Origin: Brassica napus
Lineage: Eukaryota; Streptophyta; Magnoliopsida; Brassicales; Brassicaceae
Direction of reading: 5' to 3'
Length of the DNA: 64,000 nt
Assembly: GCF_020379485.1 (NCBI RefSeq)
Contig: NC_063449.1
Coordinates: 38,189,473 to 38,253,472 of the forward strand
Shown: piece after piece, positions 18,748-30,700 of the stretch
Layout: every line of letters begins with the position of its first letter
Numbering within the stretch: the stretch's first letter is position 1
The notes under the pieces: model-generated
The model's input: the letters and a program-made list of their open reading frames with translations, nothing else
The model's database searches: none
Told to the model about the DNA's origin: nothing
Translations under genes and position numbers: made by a program

Positions 18748-21700
18748 CAGATCCAGGAGAGTCGCGAAATGCAACGAAATATCCGAGGTCCCCCTAAGAA
18801 CCTCACCGAAAAAGTTAGCATCGACGACTCAAACCCTGAGAAACAGGTGAGCATCGGATCCGAGCTACCTCTCGAAACCAAAAAGGAGCTCGTCGAATTC
18901 CTAAAACAGAATATCAAAACTTTGCATGGACCACCAGCGACATGAAAGGCATAGATGCAAATGTCACCACTCATAAGCTCAATGTAGACCCTACTTTTAA
19001 ACCGATCAAACAGAAACGTCGTAAGCTAGGTCTAGAAAAAGCCCAAGCTGTCAACGACGAGGTCGATCGACTAACAAAGGCCGGGTCCATCCGAGAGGTA
19101 CAATACCCCGATTGGCTAGCTAACCCAGTGGTAGTAAAAAAGAAGAATGGGAAATGGAGAATCTGTGTAGACTTCACCGATTTAAACAAAGCCTGTCCTA
19201 AGGACAGCTTCCCGTTACCTCATATCGATCGTTTGGTCGAAGCAACGGCTGGACACCAGCTCTTGTCCTTTATGGATGCCTTTTCAGGATATAACCAGAT
19301 TATGATGGATCCTGAGGATCAAGAGAAAACCGCATTCATAACTGAACGAGGAACCTATTGTTACAAGGTCATGCCGTTTGGTTTGAAAAACGCGGGAGCT
19401 ACCTATCAAAGGTTAGTAAATAAAATGTTCGCTGGACAACTCGGAAAAACCATGGAAGTCTACATCGACGACATGTTAGTCAAATCCTCAAAGGGGGAGG
19501 ACCACATCTCCCATCTAAGAGAATGTTTCGAAATCCTCAACAAATACGACATGAAGCTAAACCCAGCTAAGTGTACCTTCGGAGTACCTTCCGGCGAATT
19601 CCTAGGTTACCTCGTAACCGAAAGAGGCATCGAAGCCAACCCGAAACAAATAGCGACATTCCTGGAAATGCCATCACCTAAAACGACCAGAGAGGTACAA
19701 AGATTGACCGGACGGATCGCAGCACTAAATCGATTCATCTCCAGGTCCACCGATAAATGCCTTCCATTCTATAAACTTCTGAAAAATAATAAGAAGTTCT
19801 TATGGGATGAAAAGTGCGAAGAAGCCTTCAAACAGCTGAAGGCTTACCTCTCGGAACCTCCGATACTATCCAAACCTGTAGTAGGAGAACCACTGTACCT
19901 GTACCTCGCCGTGTCGGCAGCTGCAGTCAGCGGAGTGCTAGTACGAGAGGAACAAAACGAACAGAGACCTGTCTATTATACTAGCAAAAGCTTAATAGAC
20001 GCCGAGACGAGATATCCCACCATGGAAAAACTAGCCCTAGCAGTCGTGACAGCCGCCAGGAAGCTGCGACCTTATTTCCAATCGCACTCGATCATCGTAA
20101 TGACCTCACAACCATTACGGACGATTCTGCATAGCCCTAGCCAATCCGGACGATTAGCAAAATGGGCTATAGAGCTCAGCGAGTACGACATCGAGTACAG
20201 ACCCCGAGCAGCAGCAAAAGCTCAGGTCCTCGCCGATTTCGTTATTGAGCTAGCATCCGGACATCTAGACCAGGAAACAGAGGCTCCGAAATGGAGCCTA
20301 TACGTGGACGGAGCCTCGTCAAGGCAAGGCTCCGGTGTCGGTTTAAGACTAACCTCCTCAGCCGGAGAAACCATCGAACAATCCTATAGACTTGGATTTA
20401 ACGCTTCCAACAACGAGGCCGAGTACGAAGCACTAATCGCTGGATTAAAGCTCGCCCTGAGCCTCGGAATTCGGGAGCTAAACGCCTACAGCGACTCGCA
20501 GCTGGTAGCTAGCCAGTTTCACGGGGAATACGAAACAAGGGACGAAAGAATGGGGGCATACCTCGAGGTCGTCCTAAACCTCACAAAGCAGTTTGACAAG
20601 TTCGAGCTAACGAGGATCCCACGAGGGGAGAACTCCTCAGCAGACGCGCTCGCCGCATTAGCTTCCACATCCGACCCTCTCGTAAAACGAATTATACCCG
20701 TGGAAGGAATCGAGAAGCCAAGTATCGACATAGCTACCAAGGCTGAGATGGATAGCAAACCAAAGGAAAAAATAGAGGATAACAGCCTCCCGACGGTAGC
20801 TACCCAAGTTTTCACGACATTCTGGTTCCCGAAAACTAGAACACGCAGCTTCAGAAAGCACACCTCCAGGAAAGCAACCCAGAACCCGGAAAACAACGAC
20901 AAAAGTGAAGGTACTCACCGAAGTTCAGACTCCCTAGAGCCTAACTCTACGAGTACCTCCGGGGGCACCATCCAGACCTCGGAGCCACTTGTCTATAAAG
21001 TCCAAACAAGAAGCCGCACCGCTCTTAAAAACGCATCTAGGAACGCTACACAAACCACAGGGGATAACGAGGAAATTGGAGATATTCCTCAGAACCCAGA
21101 ACCTACTCCAACAAATATCTCCGGGGGCACCACGGCACCAGGTCCCGAACAGGAATCTCCCTCCTCTCTTCACAACAAAGTTGTAGGAAGAGAAGACTGG
21201 AGAATACCGATCATGGATTACATCCTAGAGGGAAAAATTCCACCCAACAAGTGGGAGGCTCGAAAACTCAAAGCTTTAGCAGCAAGATACTGTATAATCG
21301 AGTCAGCCCTCCACAAACGAAGTGTCTCCGGACCTTACCTAAAATGCGTTCACGGCCTAGTAGCTATGAAACTCATGAAGGAAATGCACGACGGTTCCTG
21401 TGGAAACCATTCCGGAGGCAGAGCCTTAGCCATCCGAATAAAAAGGCAAGGCTACTTCTGGCCTACCATTATCGCAGATTGTGAGGTCTACTCCTCATCG
21501 TGCGACAAATGCCAAAGGCATGCACCGATCATACACCAACCAGCGGAAAAGCTGTCTAACATATCAGCTCCCTACCCATTCATGAGGTGGTCTATGGACA
21601 TTATAGGTCCATTAGTACCTTCAGGGAAAGGAAAGAAGTTACTAAACCTCCTGGTCCTAACCGACTACTTCACGAAATGGATTGAAGCTGAAGCTTTCCA

Positions 21701-22448
21701 ACAAATAAACAGATTCGAGGTCGAAGGATTTGTTTGGAAAAACATCGTATGCAGGCATGGCGTCCCATACGAAATCGTAACCGACAATGGAGGACAGTTC
21801 ATATCCCACGACTTCAAAAGTTTCTGCGATAAATGGAACATCCGCCTCACCTTCTCATCACCTCGGCGACCTCAAGGGAACGGACAGGCGGAGGCTGCCA
21901 ACAAATCAGTTTTAGCAAACCTCAAGAAACGCCTAGGAGCCCAAAAGGAGCTTTGGTCGGAAAAACTACCCGAAGTACTATGGGCCTGCCGAACCACCCC
22001 ACGAAAAGCTACAGAGGAAACTCCCTTCTCCTTAGCTTATGGGATGGAGGCTGTCGTCCCAGCAGAAACCACCGCAGGTAGCCTCAGACGGGAGCTCTGC
22101 ACCTCAAATCCCGCAGCTAATAACCAGCTCCTGATGGATAGCCTCGACTTGATCGAGGAAAGACGAGACCAAGCCTTGCTTCGCATTCAAAATTATCAGC
22201 AAGCAATGGCACGACACTACAATTCCAAAGTAAGGCCCCGACAGTTCGCCGTAGGGGACCTAGTGCTTAGGAAAGTGTTCGAAGGAACAAAGGAACCGGG
22301 AGCTGGAAAGTTAGGAACCAACTGGGAAGGACCCTACCGAATTATCCACATAGTACGACCCGGAGTTTACAAACTCCAGAAGGTACGAACCGGGGTACCT
22401 GAAATCCGATCGTGGAATGCCACGAACCTCAAAAGATACTATCATTAG
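18742..22448 (+). CDS. Gypsy pol: reverse transcriptase, RNase H (two), integrase; 5' frameshift
   Basis: From 18742 the frame continues gag-pro. One base seems missing near 18920, because that frame meets TGA at 18943 while the RT frame is open from upstream of ATG 18942 to 22448 (1168 residues from that ATG). RT has YIDDMLVKS with the catalytic YIDD at residues 174-177. A first, gypsy-type RNase H follows (about 300-440). A second RNase H follows with WSLYVDGASS (Asp at 456) and NNEAEYEALIAGL. After a Thr/Ser/Gly-rich spacer (about 620-780) comes integrase: an HHCC zinc region (residues about 815-860) and the catalytic triad Asp886, Asp948, Glu984 with the usual D-35-E spacing. The C-terminal region has a GPYRI motif. 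All catalytic residues I looked for are present, so the only visible damage is the frameshift at the 5' end. Confidence 0.88.
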
Positions 22449-23559
22449 GTACCTAAAACCCCTGAACTACGTTTGGCTTGATCCCTTGACTGGGTACGTA
22501 GGCAGCTCCGTCATGAGTGCAGCCCCAACCTCTTCTCACCAACCTCCTCACCTAAGCCAAAGGGGCAGGTGTTACCAAGAACACTTAGCCTAAAAATAGT
22601 TACTGTGTAAATAATCTGAATCATGTATTCTCTGATATCTGATATTAATAAAACGATTGATTCAGTTTCATAAACATCAAAGGTCTTAAAACCCTCCAAG
22701 AAAATTTAGGTCCCCCTAAATCGGGACCTAAGCTCAACAATCTCGAATACATTCAGGTCCCTGAAAACCTGAACCTAAGGTCTTAAAATCCTTAATACAC
22801 CCAGAGGTCTTAAAATCCTTAACATAAACTAAGGTCTTAAAATCCTTAACAATCAGCAAGGTCTTAAAATCCTTAACAATCAGCAAGGTCTTAAAATCCT
22901 TAACATAAACTAAGGTCTTAAAATCCTTAACAATCAGCAAGGTCTTAAAATCCTTAACAATCAACCAGGTCCTAAAATCCTAATCAAAACCAGAAGGTCT
23001 TGAAACCCTTATCAAAATCGAAAAGTCTTAAAATCCTAAAGAATCAGGAAAATCCCGAAATTCCTCAATTCCATCCGTTAAACTTCAAAGGCCTCGAAGT
23101 CCTTCGAATTAACTCAGGTCCCTATGAATCTAAATAAAGGTTCCTACGAACCTGAACAACCAGGTCCCAGAACCTTACGAATCGGACTCAGGTCCCCGAG
23201 CTAAAATCAAGAACTCCTCTTTAAGGTTATCACGACCGAATATCCATTAAGCTAAATGCTTATCATAAATAAAGACTAAAGGTCCTAATCCGACTCAACG
23301 ATGACGGCACACAACTCATCTGAGATTCGCAATCACTATAATTAAATGAAACGAGGTTAAGTTCAAAAACTTAAAACAGAAATAATAGCCACGATTTAAA
23401 CATAAGAAAGGGTTTAAAAACCTCCCCAGGCTATTGAAATCCAGCAAGCGTTAAGGTTTAAAGGCCTCCTCAGGCACTAAGTCACAAAACATAACGAAAC
23501 AAAGCCCTTAGGCCGAAGTCTTAAAAACACAAAACATAAAGTTAAAAGAGCCGTAGCTC
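22449..23559. other. Non-coding spacer of the gypsy element
   Basis: AT-rich DNA between pol and the antisense gene. It contains the 27-bp tandem array and its decayed continuation. No other feature is visible. Confidence 0.6.
22779..22990 (+). repeat. 27-bp tandem repeat in the gypsy 3' region
   Basis: Eight units begin at 22779, 22806, 22833, 22860, 22887, 22914, 22941 and 22968, each close to GGTCTTAAAATCCTTAACA plus about 8 variable bases. The period is exactly 27. Decayed copies continue to about 23200. The repeat is open on the minus strand (VKDFKTL per unit), but only because 27 is a multiple of three. Confidence 0.9.
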
Positions 23560-26061
23560 TCAATCTTCCTTCTCTTCCTGAATCGGATCACCAGCACCGG
23601 CAGGAACTCCCTCATCGATCACATTGCCGTCACCTCCTATTGCTGCCTCGACTGGAGCTAAGTCAGGAGCCATCAAACCCAAATTAGAGCCATACTCCCC
23701 AGAAAAGGATGGATTAAACATGTTAATCTCGAAAGTACCTGAACTCTCCGAGATCTGGGGAAGAGGAAGCTTGCTGACCGAGAAGTCAGAGACTTGAGCC
23801 TTCTCATACGCAGTTGTCGCTTCTGGTAATAAGGCCACCAATTGGTTGTACTCCTCTTCAACGCTTTGGATCTTGTTGTTCAGCATATCCTTCAAGAGGT
23901 CGGCATTAGCTTGGAGCTCCTGAGCGTACACCGATGCGTCGACCTCATCTTTCTTCCTAGCAAACTTCTCCTTAACACAGACCAGGATCTTGCCGTAAGC
24001 TTCGGCGACTTCTTTCTTCCCTTCCCTGACAGCCAGCTTGACTTCAGCTTCCTTGTTCTTCTGGCTATGGCTATCCCGGGATGAGGCAATGAGCTCACGT
24101 ACTTGATGCTCAGCTATCTTTCGAGCAGCCTCTAAATCATTGATCCTCCTGCTCTTCACCTGGATATCGAGCTTTTGACTCTCGATCTCTCCTTGCTGAG
24201 CATCGGCCTTCGAGCCTAGCCTCGTCACTACGGCTTCGAGTTCAGAAATTCGAACCCGGGCTTGGTCAAGATCGGTTTTGGCTGCCTTAACCATCTCGGT
24301 AACCTCAGCAAGTTCACCAGCATTGGGGGCAGCACACAGAGCATTCTCAAACCTGAGCTGGGCCCTGTTAACAGCCCCAGCCAACTGCAATAAATCCAAA
24401 GAAAATATATATATATATCATCGTCTCCAAAGAATGTAAACAAATAACAGATAGAGATCACGTACCTGACCCATACAGTGGGCAATATCGAGATACTCAT
24501 CTCGGTTAGTCAGGTCCTTGAGCGCTGGAAGGGGACATCCCACGCTCTTCAGGTGCCTCATTATCGCAGCTAGGCCCCAAGAGTCATCCAGGATCGACCC
24601 AGGCTTCGAATGGGTAAAGCTCCACCCAACAGTCCCTCCTCTAGAGGACGAGGAAGAAGAACGGATGGAAGCCCCGCCCTGATCGATCCTGGGCCTCTTG
24701 TGTCTCGACGGCTCGATCTCAGAGGTACCCTTCGGAGCCTGGTAGTCAGCCTCCGGCACCTGGACCTCAGGGAGAGGAGCAGCATCCTGAGCTACAACCT
24801 CAGTTGGAGCAGTCTCGACAACAGGTTTGGATCCTCCGTCGTCCAAAACTTCCTTCATTGAGATAAGGAACGATCCTCCTTGGTTCCTGTCGCTTCCACG
24901 AGAAGCACTGGCAGCTTTAGAGGGGTTACCCCTAGAACGGAATGACGGTCGCAGAGTCATGTCACCTGGCTGAGACTTTTCAGTTCCCGAAGCACTAGCA
25001 CCAGTTGAGATCGATACAACCGAATCGCCTGCCGAAACTGGAACAATGGAAATCCTTAAGTTTAAAAACTTCAAAGCGATAAAATCATTGAAAAGGTTCG
25101 GACAAGAACTCACTCTCAAGGTTCTCAGCAGGAATGGGATCTTGGAAAGAGGCGTTGTAGGTATCTGGGAATCTGGCTGCACTTATTCGAGAAGTGGTGT
25201 AGGCCACCCAGGTACAGGGACTCTGTTGCAACTTGCGGTATAGAGCCCTGGTGAGCTTGGTAGAGAGCTTCGGGGGATCTTCGATTTCTGCAAGTAAATC
25301 AGAGCAAAAGGTTACTCGGCCATAAATGAATAAAACGAAAAAGCATATCCCTAGAATTCCTAACCAGATGGATTAGTCCAAGTGACCCTAAGGTTCCGAC
25401 CCACAGGAACCGTCGAAGGATCAACTTTAACGTAAAAATACTTCTTCCTCCAGTCATCATCACTACTAGAGAATCTGAAGATAACATGATTGGGACGACT
25501 AGGGAGGTAGTAGGTCCCGGTACCACCCTCCTTAGAGGCGCTTTCCTTCAGGGAAAAGAGGCTCATAAGTTCGGTAAGACCGACGCTAACCCCCTCCTCT
25601 TTGGACCTAGTGATAAAGCCGTTTATCACCCGGATAACCGAGGGACAGAGTTGGGAAAGGGCTAACTGATAATGATCTAGTAGATCAAGCAGTAGGGTCG
25701 GAAGAGGAAATCTCAAGTGAGACTTGGAGATGTACTTCTCATGGCAACAGAACCAACCCTCCGGAGCGGTCTCGGGGGTTTCGTCAGAATTACAGGCACG
25801 GCCAAGCTCCTTTTGGGCGAGAGCTTGAACCATGAGGTTAACCACGTCTTGATTTTTCAGCAACGAAGGCGAGTGAGGACTGCTCCCACTAGAATCGTCT
25901 TTCTTCTTCCGTTTAGAAACTCTGGTCGCGATTGCCTCCCTGGCTGTCTTTTTCCCCTTCCTCATCTTGGCTCCGATTTCTTGCTTAACTTTCAGTAGTT
26001 TAGCTCCAGAAGCAGAGGGAGGCATCCCGGATTCCCCGGAACCTTCTTTCGGATGATCCAT
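23560..26061 (-). CDS. Antisense gene inside the gypsy element ('putative gypsy type transposon' protein)
   Basis: Four exons on the minus strand (25365-26061, 25114-25287, 24466-25037, 23560-24384) join through GT-AG introns into exactly 2268 bases, 755 residues. The N-terminus is Lys/Arg-rich (SKRKKK, a likely nuclear signal). It is followed by a domain like the Pfam family 'putative gypsy type transposon' (Transposase_28), around KSHLRFPLPTLLLDLLDHY and QLALSQLCPSVIRVINGF. The middle is Ser/Gly/Arg-rich and low complexity. The C-terminal exon is a long predicted coiled coil (about 480-680: NDLEAARKIAEHQVREL and similar heptads) with an acidic tail. Tat-lineage elements are known to carry extra ORFs near the 3' LTR, some antisense. 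The function is unknown; no enzymatic motif is seen. The frame is fully open across four exons, so it is probably under selection or very young. Confidence 0.8.
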
Positions 26062-26427
26062 AGTATGGGAAGGTTAAGGAGAAAATCGATTGCAAGGTTT
26101 GGGAGAGAATTTGCAGAGAAAAGTAACGAGGAAGATAAAAAAAATCGCAGTAAAATAAAGAGAGAGAAGTTACCTTGAAAACCGAACGGAGGCGTGGAGA
26201 AAGTGGAAGGCTAGCAGTTAATGTTCACCGCTTTATATCCCATCACCTCTCGAAATTCGGAAAAGTCATTTCAAACCCTCTCCATCTGAACCATGGATTC
26301 TGCCAAACGTAATAAAGACCGTTAGATCGAGTAAGCTGAATCTAAATAGGATAAGAACTAATCATTATCTTAACGAAAAGATAAGATCGATAGCTAGATT
26401 CTAGCTTCCGAGACAAAGGATTTTATT

Positions 26428-26444
26428 CGGAAGCTGGGGGCAAC
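26428..26444 (+). other. Polypurine tract of the gypsy element
   Basis: CGGAAGCTGGGGGCAAC directly precedes the 3' LTR. This is the usual form and place of the plus-strand priming site in this lineage. Confidence 0.75.
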
Positions 26445-26946
26445 TGTTGGACCCGAATATGACCCTCAGATGAGGTACCGATAAGCGTGAGCTAGCATGT
26501 GGGTTGCGATAAGCCCATCATAACAAAGGGAGCTGAAAGCCGAGCTGACGACTGGACCTGGGAGACATCATAGCAGAGGTCACGACAGAAAGTGAGCTAA
26601 CACCTTAAGAGACTCGGTCAAGAGGAGCCTAAAGCGAGCTCCGTAATTGAAGCCAAATATCTAGGAGAACAGTTGAAGGGTTGCCAACGAAACCTAGACT
26701 ATATAAAGATGGAGAAGATAAAAGACAAGGGCTCTCTTTTTTTTCATGGATGAACTTTTGTACTAGATTAAAAGCATTACGTATTCTTTGATCATCACAA
26801 GATACATTCCTTTGTATTCATCATCTTTCAACTCATCAATAAAATCATATTCATTCTTCAAGTTTATTTACGGGATTCAGCCCACGATTCTCATTCATCT
26901 CTCTTGACCTAACCTAAATCTAAGAAGTGAAACCTTGTCTCTCACA
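26445..26946 (+). repeat. 3' LTR of the gypsy element
   Basis: The 502-bp copy shows no difference from the 5' LTR on reading. The target duplication GTATT follows at 26947-26951. Confidence 0.95.
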
Positions 26947-27242
26947 GTATTAACGACGATTTTGCTTACGTGGGATTGACGAGACGCGCTTTCCTATAAA
27001 TATACCCACAACTCTCATTCTCAAACCACACACAAACTCCCAAATCACACCCTATCTCAAATCACACTCCTCAGCAAAATCCTATTCAAATTATAAATAT
27101 TTGAAAAAAAAGGAAAAGAAGAAGATATTAGAATTCATGTGGGCGAGACTTACGTATTATAATTGCTGGAAGTCTTGCCACATGTGAATCTGGTATCTTT
27201 CTCCTTTTTCTTTTTTTTTTCTAGTTTTTACACTACGAGGTA

Positions 27243-27375
27243 TTTACGATGATTTCGTCCTACGTGGTGTTTACGACGATTCCTCCTACGTGGTGTTTAC
27301 GACGATTTCGCATACGTGGTGTTTACGACGATTTCATCCTACGTGGTGTTTACGACGATTTGCGCTTACGTGGAA
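27243..27375. repeat. 26-27-bp tandem repeat in CACTA-2
   Basis: TACGTGGTGTTTACGACGAT recurs at 27261, 27287, 27313 and 27340 with partial copies on both sides. The TTTACGACGA core is also the subterminal motif of this transposon. Confidence 0.85.
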
Positions 27376-27708
27376 TTAACGAGCCCTGCGTTCTTTATTT
27401 TTATATTTCGTCGTTATTTCCTCGTTGGCTTACGAGTCCTTTACAACGATTTTTACTTACGTGGAATTAACGAGTGTTATGTTTAAATCCCTAAAATCCG
27501 AAACCCCAAACACTATATTCCTTATTTTCTACTTCATATATTCCAAACCCCATCTTTATTTCCAGTCCAAACCACAATTCCCACATTTGCCTATTCATAA
27601 AACAAACTCCCACATTACCTTATTTATAAAACAAACCCCACATTACCTTATTCATAAAACAAACTCCCACATCTTATTCATAAAACACACTACACAAAAT
27701 CAAATACA

Positions 27709-30700
27709 TCAATCGGATACATCGACATTCTCGTCATCACTAGAAACATCATTATTTTCATTAAACTCGTCGTCAACAGCTTCGTCTGTGGCATCATCGG
27801 TAAGATCTTCGTACTCGTGATTATGCGGATCAATGAGAAGGATGTCATCAATTTCTTGTTCAGGTTCCTCGACTTCATTTATCTGTTCTTCTTGCAATGG
27901 TGGCTCTTCTCCACTGATGTTTCGTCCTCGAGGTGTAACTTTGATCACTGCTAACCAATTTATACCTGAATATCTCATCTGAGGATATGGAAGGAAGCTA
28001 ACTTGGTCTGCTTGTGAAGCTAAGATGAAAGGCTCGAATTTGTTGTACCTTCGTCCACAGTTGACATCAACTACACCGAATTTGTTAGACCGAACACCTC
28101 TGTTGACGACGGGTCGAACCATTCACATTTGAAGAGGACGCATTTCAGCTTCAGTATCCCTAGAAATTCGACTTCAATAATCTCCGTCAAGATCCCGTAG
28201 AAATCTGTTTCCCCTTTCACACATATTCCATAGTTACTGGTCGCCCGCTGTCTATCATACTCATATGTGTGAAAAGTATAGCCTCGTGTGAAATATATCT
28301 GTGATGTGGTGACCTTTACAAGTGGAGATTGAATTACTTCGTGTAACCACTTAGGATAATCTGCATCGTCGTCATAATCAACCTGCAAAAATAAAGAGAA
28401 TGTTAATGAAATACAGATCTTGTATGAAAAAAGAGTTTGAGTTAATACCTGATTCCGCAACCACTTAATGAAGTGTTGATCTTTCCTTTTGTCTACGTCA
28501 CTTGTGGATATACCAGGAAATGTTACTTTGACTGGAGAAACAAATAGGCTGTAAAATCACATTTTATAGGAATGAATCTCTCGCAATTATATAATTAATT
28601 ATACTTATATGTGTTTCGAAGTGTCCATATACGTTACCTTTCAAAATAATGCATCAATGGATCCTCGCAATTGAGTAGAATATAGGTGTGTGCACTATGA
28701 GCGTCTTGTTCACTCGACCACCAAAACTCTTTAGACTTCCCACCGAGTCGCCCAATCTGGCTAAAGATGTCTGGAACACCAGCAACTGCATATGTTGGCG
28801 CAACACCACCATCATCATATCTTCTTGGAGCTCTTCTCCGGGTACGTACTTTTGACACAAAGTAGTACGATGTGAAGTGAGAAACTTCTTCCGTCAAACT
28901 TCCAGCAATTATATAACCTTCAACTTTGGCGAGGTTCTTTGCTTTTCCCTTCAAATATTTCACGGCTCGCTCATACTGATACATCCATCCGTAATGTACA
29001 GGTCCACGAAGCAATGCCTCATATGGGAGGTGGACAGCTAGATGCTCCATGACGTCAAAATATCCGGGAGGAAATATCTTCTCCAAGTTGCACAATAAGA
29101 TGAGAATATTCTCCTGAAGTTGTTCCACAACTTTTTCTTTAAGAGTGCGTGTGCTCAGATCCCTGAAAAATGCTCCAATGCCTTTAATATTCCAAAAAAA
29201 ATTAAACACATTGTTAATCATATATTATTTTGCAAATTAGACCGTTATAAACTTATTGTGATATAATACACTACGTATCTGCAAGTGCTTCATGTACATT
29301 TGTTGGAAGTAGCTCCGCAAATGCAAAGGGCAGCAGTCGTTGCATAAAGACATGACAATCATGACTCTTCATCCCGAAGAACTTTTGACCCTTTTCAACA
29401 CATCTAGAGAGATTCGAAACATACCCATCGGAGAACTTCACTTCTGATGCCACCCAGTTGAACAACACCGATCTTTTTTCTGAAGATAATCTGAATATCG
29501 GAACGGGAACTTGTCCATTGCTTTTAATATGTAACTCGCTTCTTGAGCAAATATCCGACAAGTGAAACCTCGATTTTATGTTGTCTTTTGTCTTCCCTGG
29601 GACATTCAATATTGTATTCATGATGTTCTCAAAGAAATTCTTCTCTATATGCATCACATCGAGGTTGTGGCGCATAAGAAGATCCTTCTAATATGGCAAC
29701 TCCCAAAATATACTCTTCTTGTGCCAGTTGTGATGAACACCGTAAGAATCAGGCATATTACGAGGGACATGCCAATTACCACCCCAACAAACTGTTTCGT
29801 TAGCTTCGTAGTAGTCGATTTGCGCGTCAATTTGTTCTCCAGTTAGATACGGAGGAGGAGTGTCTCTCACAACCCTTTTGTGCCTAAACAAATTCTTGTT
29901 TCTTCGATAAGGATGGCCAATGGGAAGAAATCGACGGTGACAATCAAACCAACTTGTCTTCCTACCATTCTTCAGTTGAAACGCATCTGTCGTTCCATTA
30001 CAATATGGACAAGCTAATCTCCCATGTGTAGTCCATCCAGACAACATCCCATAGGCAGGAAAATCACTTATGGTCCACAAAAGCATCGTTCGCATCGTAA
30101 AATTCGTCTTCGTTGAACAGTCATACGTCCTCACTCCTGTTGACCACAAATCCTTCAACTCTTTTATCAGTGGTTGTAGAAAAACATCCAGGGACCTTTT
30201 TGGATGGTTCGGACCAGGTATTAATATGGTCAAGAATAACAACTCTCATTGCATGCACATCTCCGGTGGCAGGTTGTATGGTGTAAGAAAGACTGGCCAC
30301 AATGAATATTGTCTCCCTGACATTCCGAACGGACTAAATCCATCTGTGCATAGTCCGAGATACACATTCCGGCTATTGCTAGCGAAATCCGGATGTACTT
30401 TGTTGTAATGTTTTCAGGCTCTTGCATATGATGGATAAGTCATCTCACCATCCGTCTGAGTATGCTCGGCATGCCATCTCATCTTTCCAGTAGTCTGCTC
30501 TGATTGACACAATCTTTTCAATCTATCTGTAATTGGTAGGTACCACATCCTTTGGTACGGTACCCTATTACGTCCCCGTCCTTACGGCTTGAATCGTAGC
30601 TTCTTGCAGAATCGACATTTTTCTAGCTTCTCATCATCTCTCCAATAGATCATGCAGTTGTCGATGCAAACATCTATCATCTCCGAAGGCAACCCAAGAC

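Larger units (their letters stand above)
15554..26946 (+). mobile_element. Ty3/gypsy LTR retrotransposon, Tat lineage, nested in CACTA-2
   Basis: Two 502-bp LTRs, TGTTGG at the start and CA at the end, bracket a primer-binding site, gag-protease, pol (RT, two RNase H regions, integrase), a long non-coding stretch with a 27-bp tandem repeat, a four-exon antisense gene and a purine-rich tract. The 5-bp duplication GTATT flanks it. The LTRs read identically by eye, so the insertion should be recent. The second, 'archaeal-type' RNase H and the extra antisense ORF near the 3' end point to the Tat clade. Confidence 0.95.

Noticed and set aside
18915..18930. Programmed -1 frameshift site in the gypsy element
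   Set aside because: No X-XXY-YYZ slippery heptamer exists in the zero frame here, so a simple one-base loss is the better reading.
22734..22964. Minus-strand frame of repeated VKDFKTL peptides
   Set aside because: It is open only because the tandem unit is 27 bp, and no start or splice context supports a gene.
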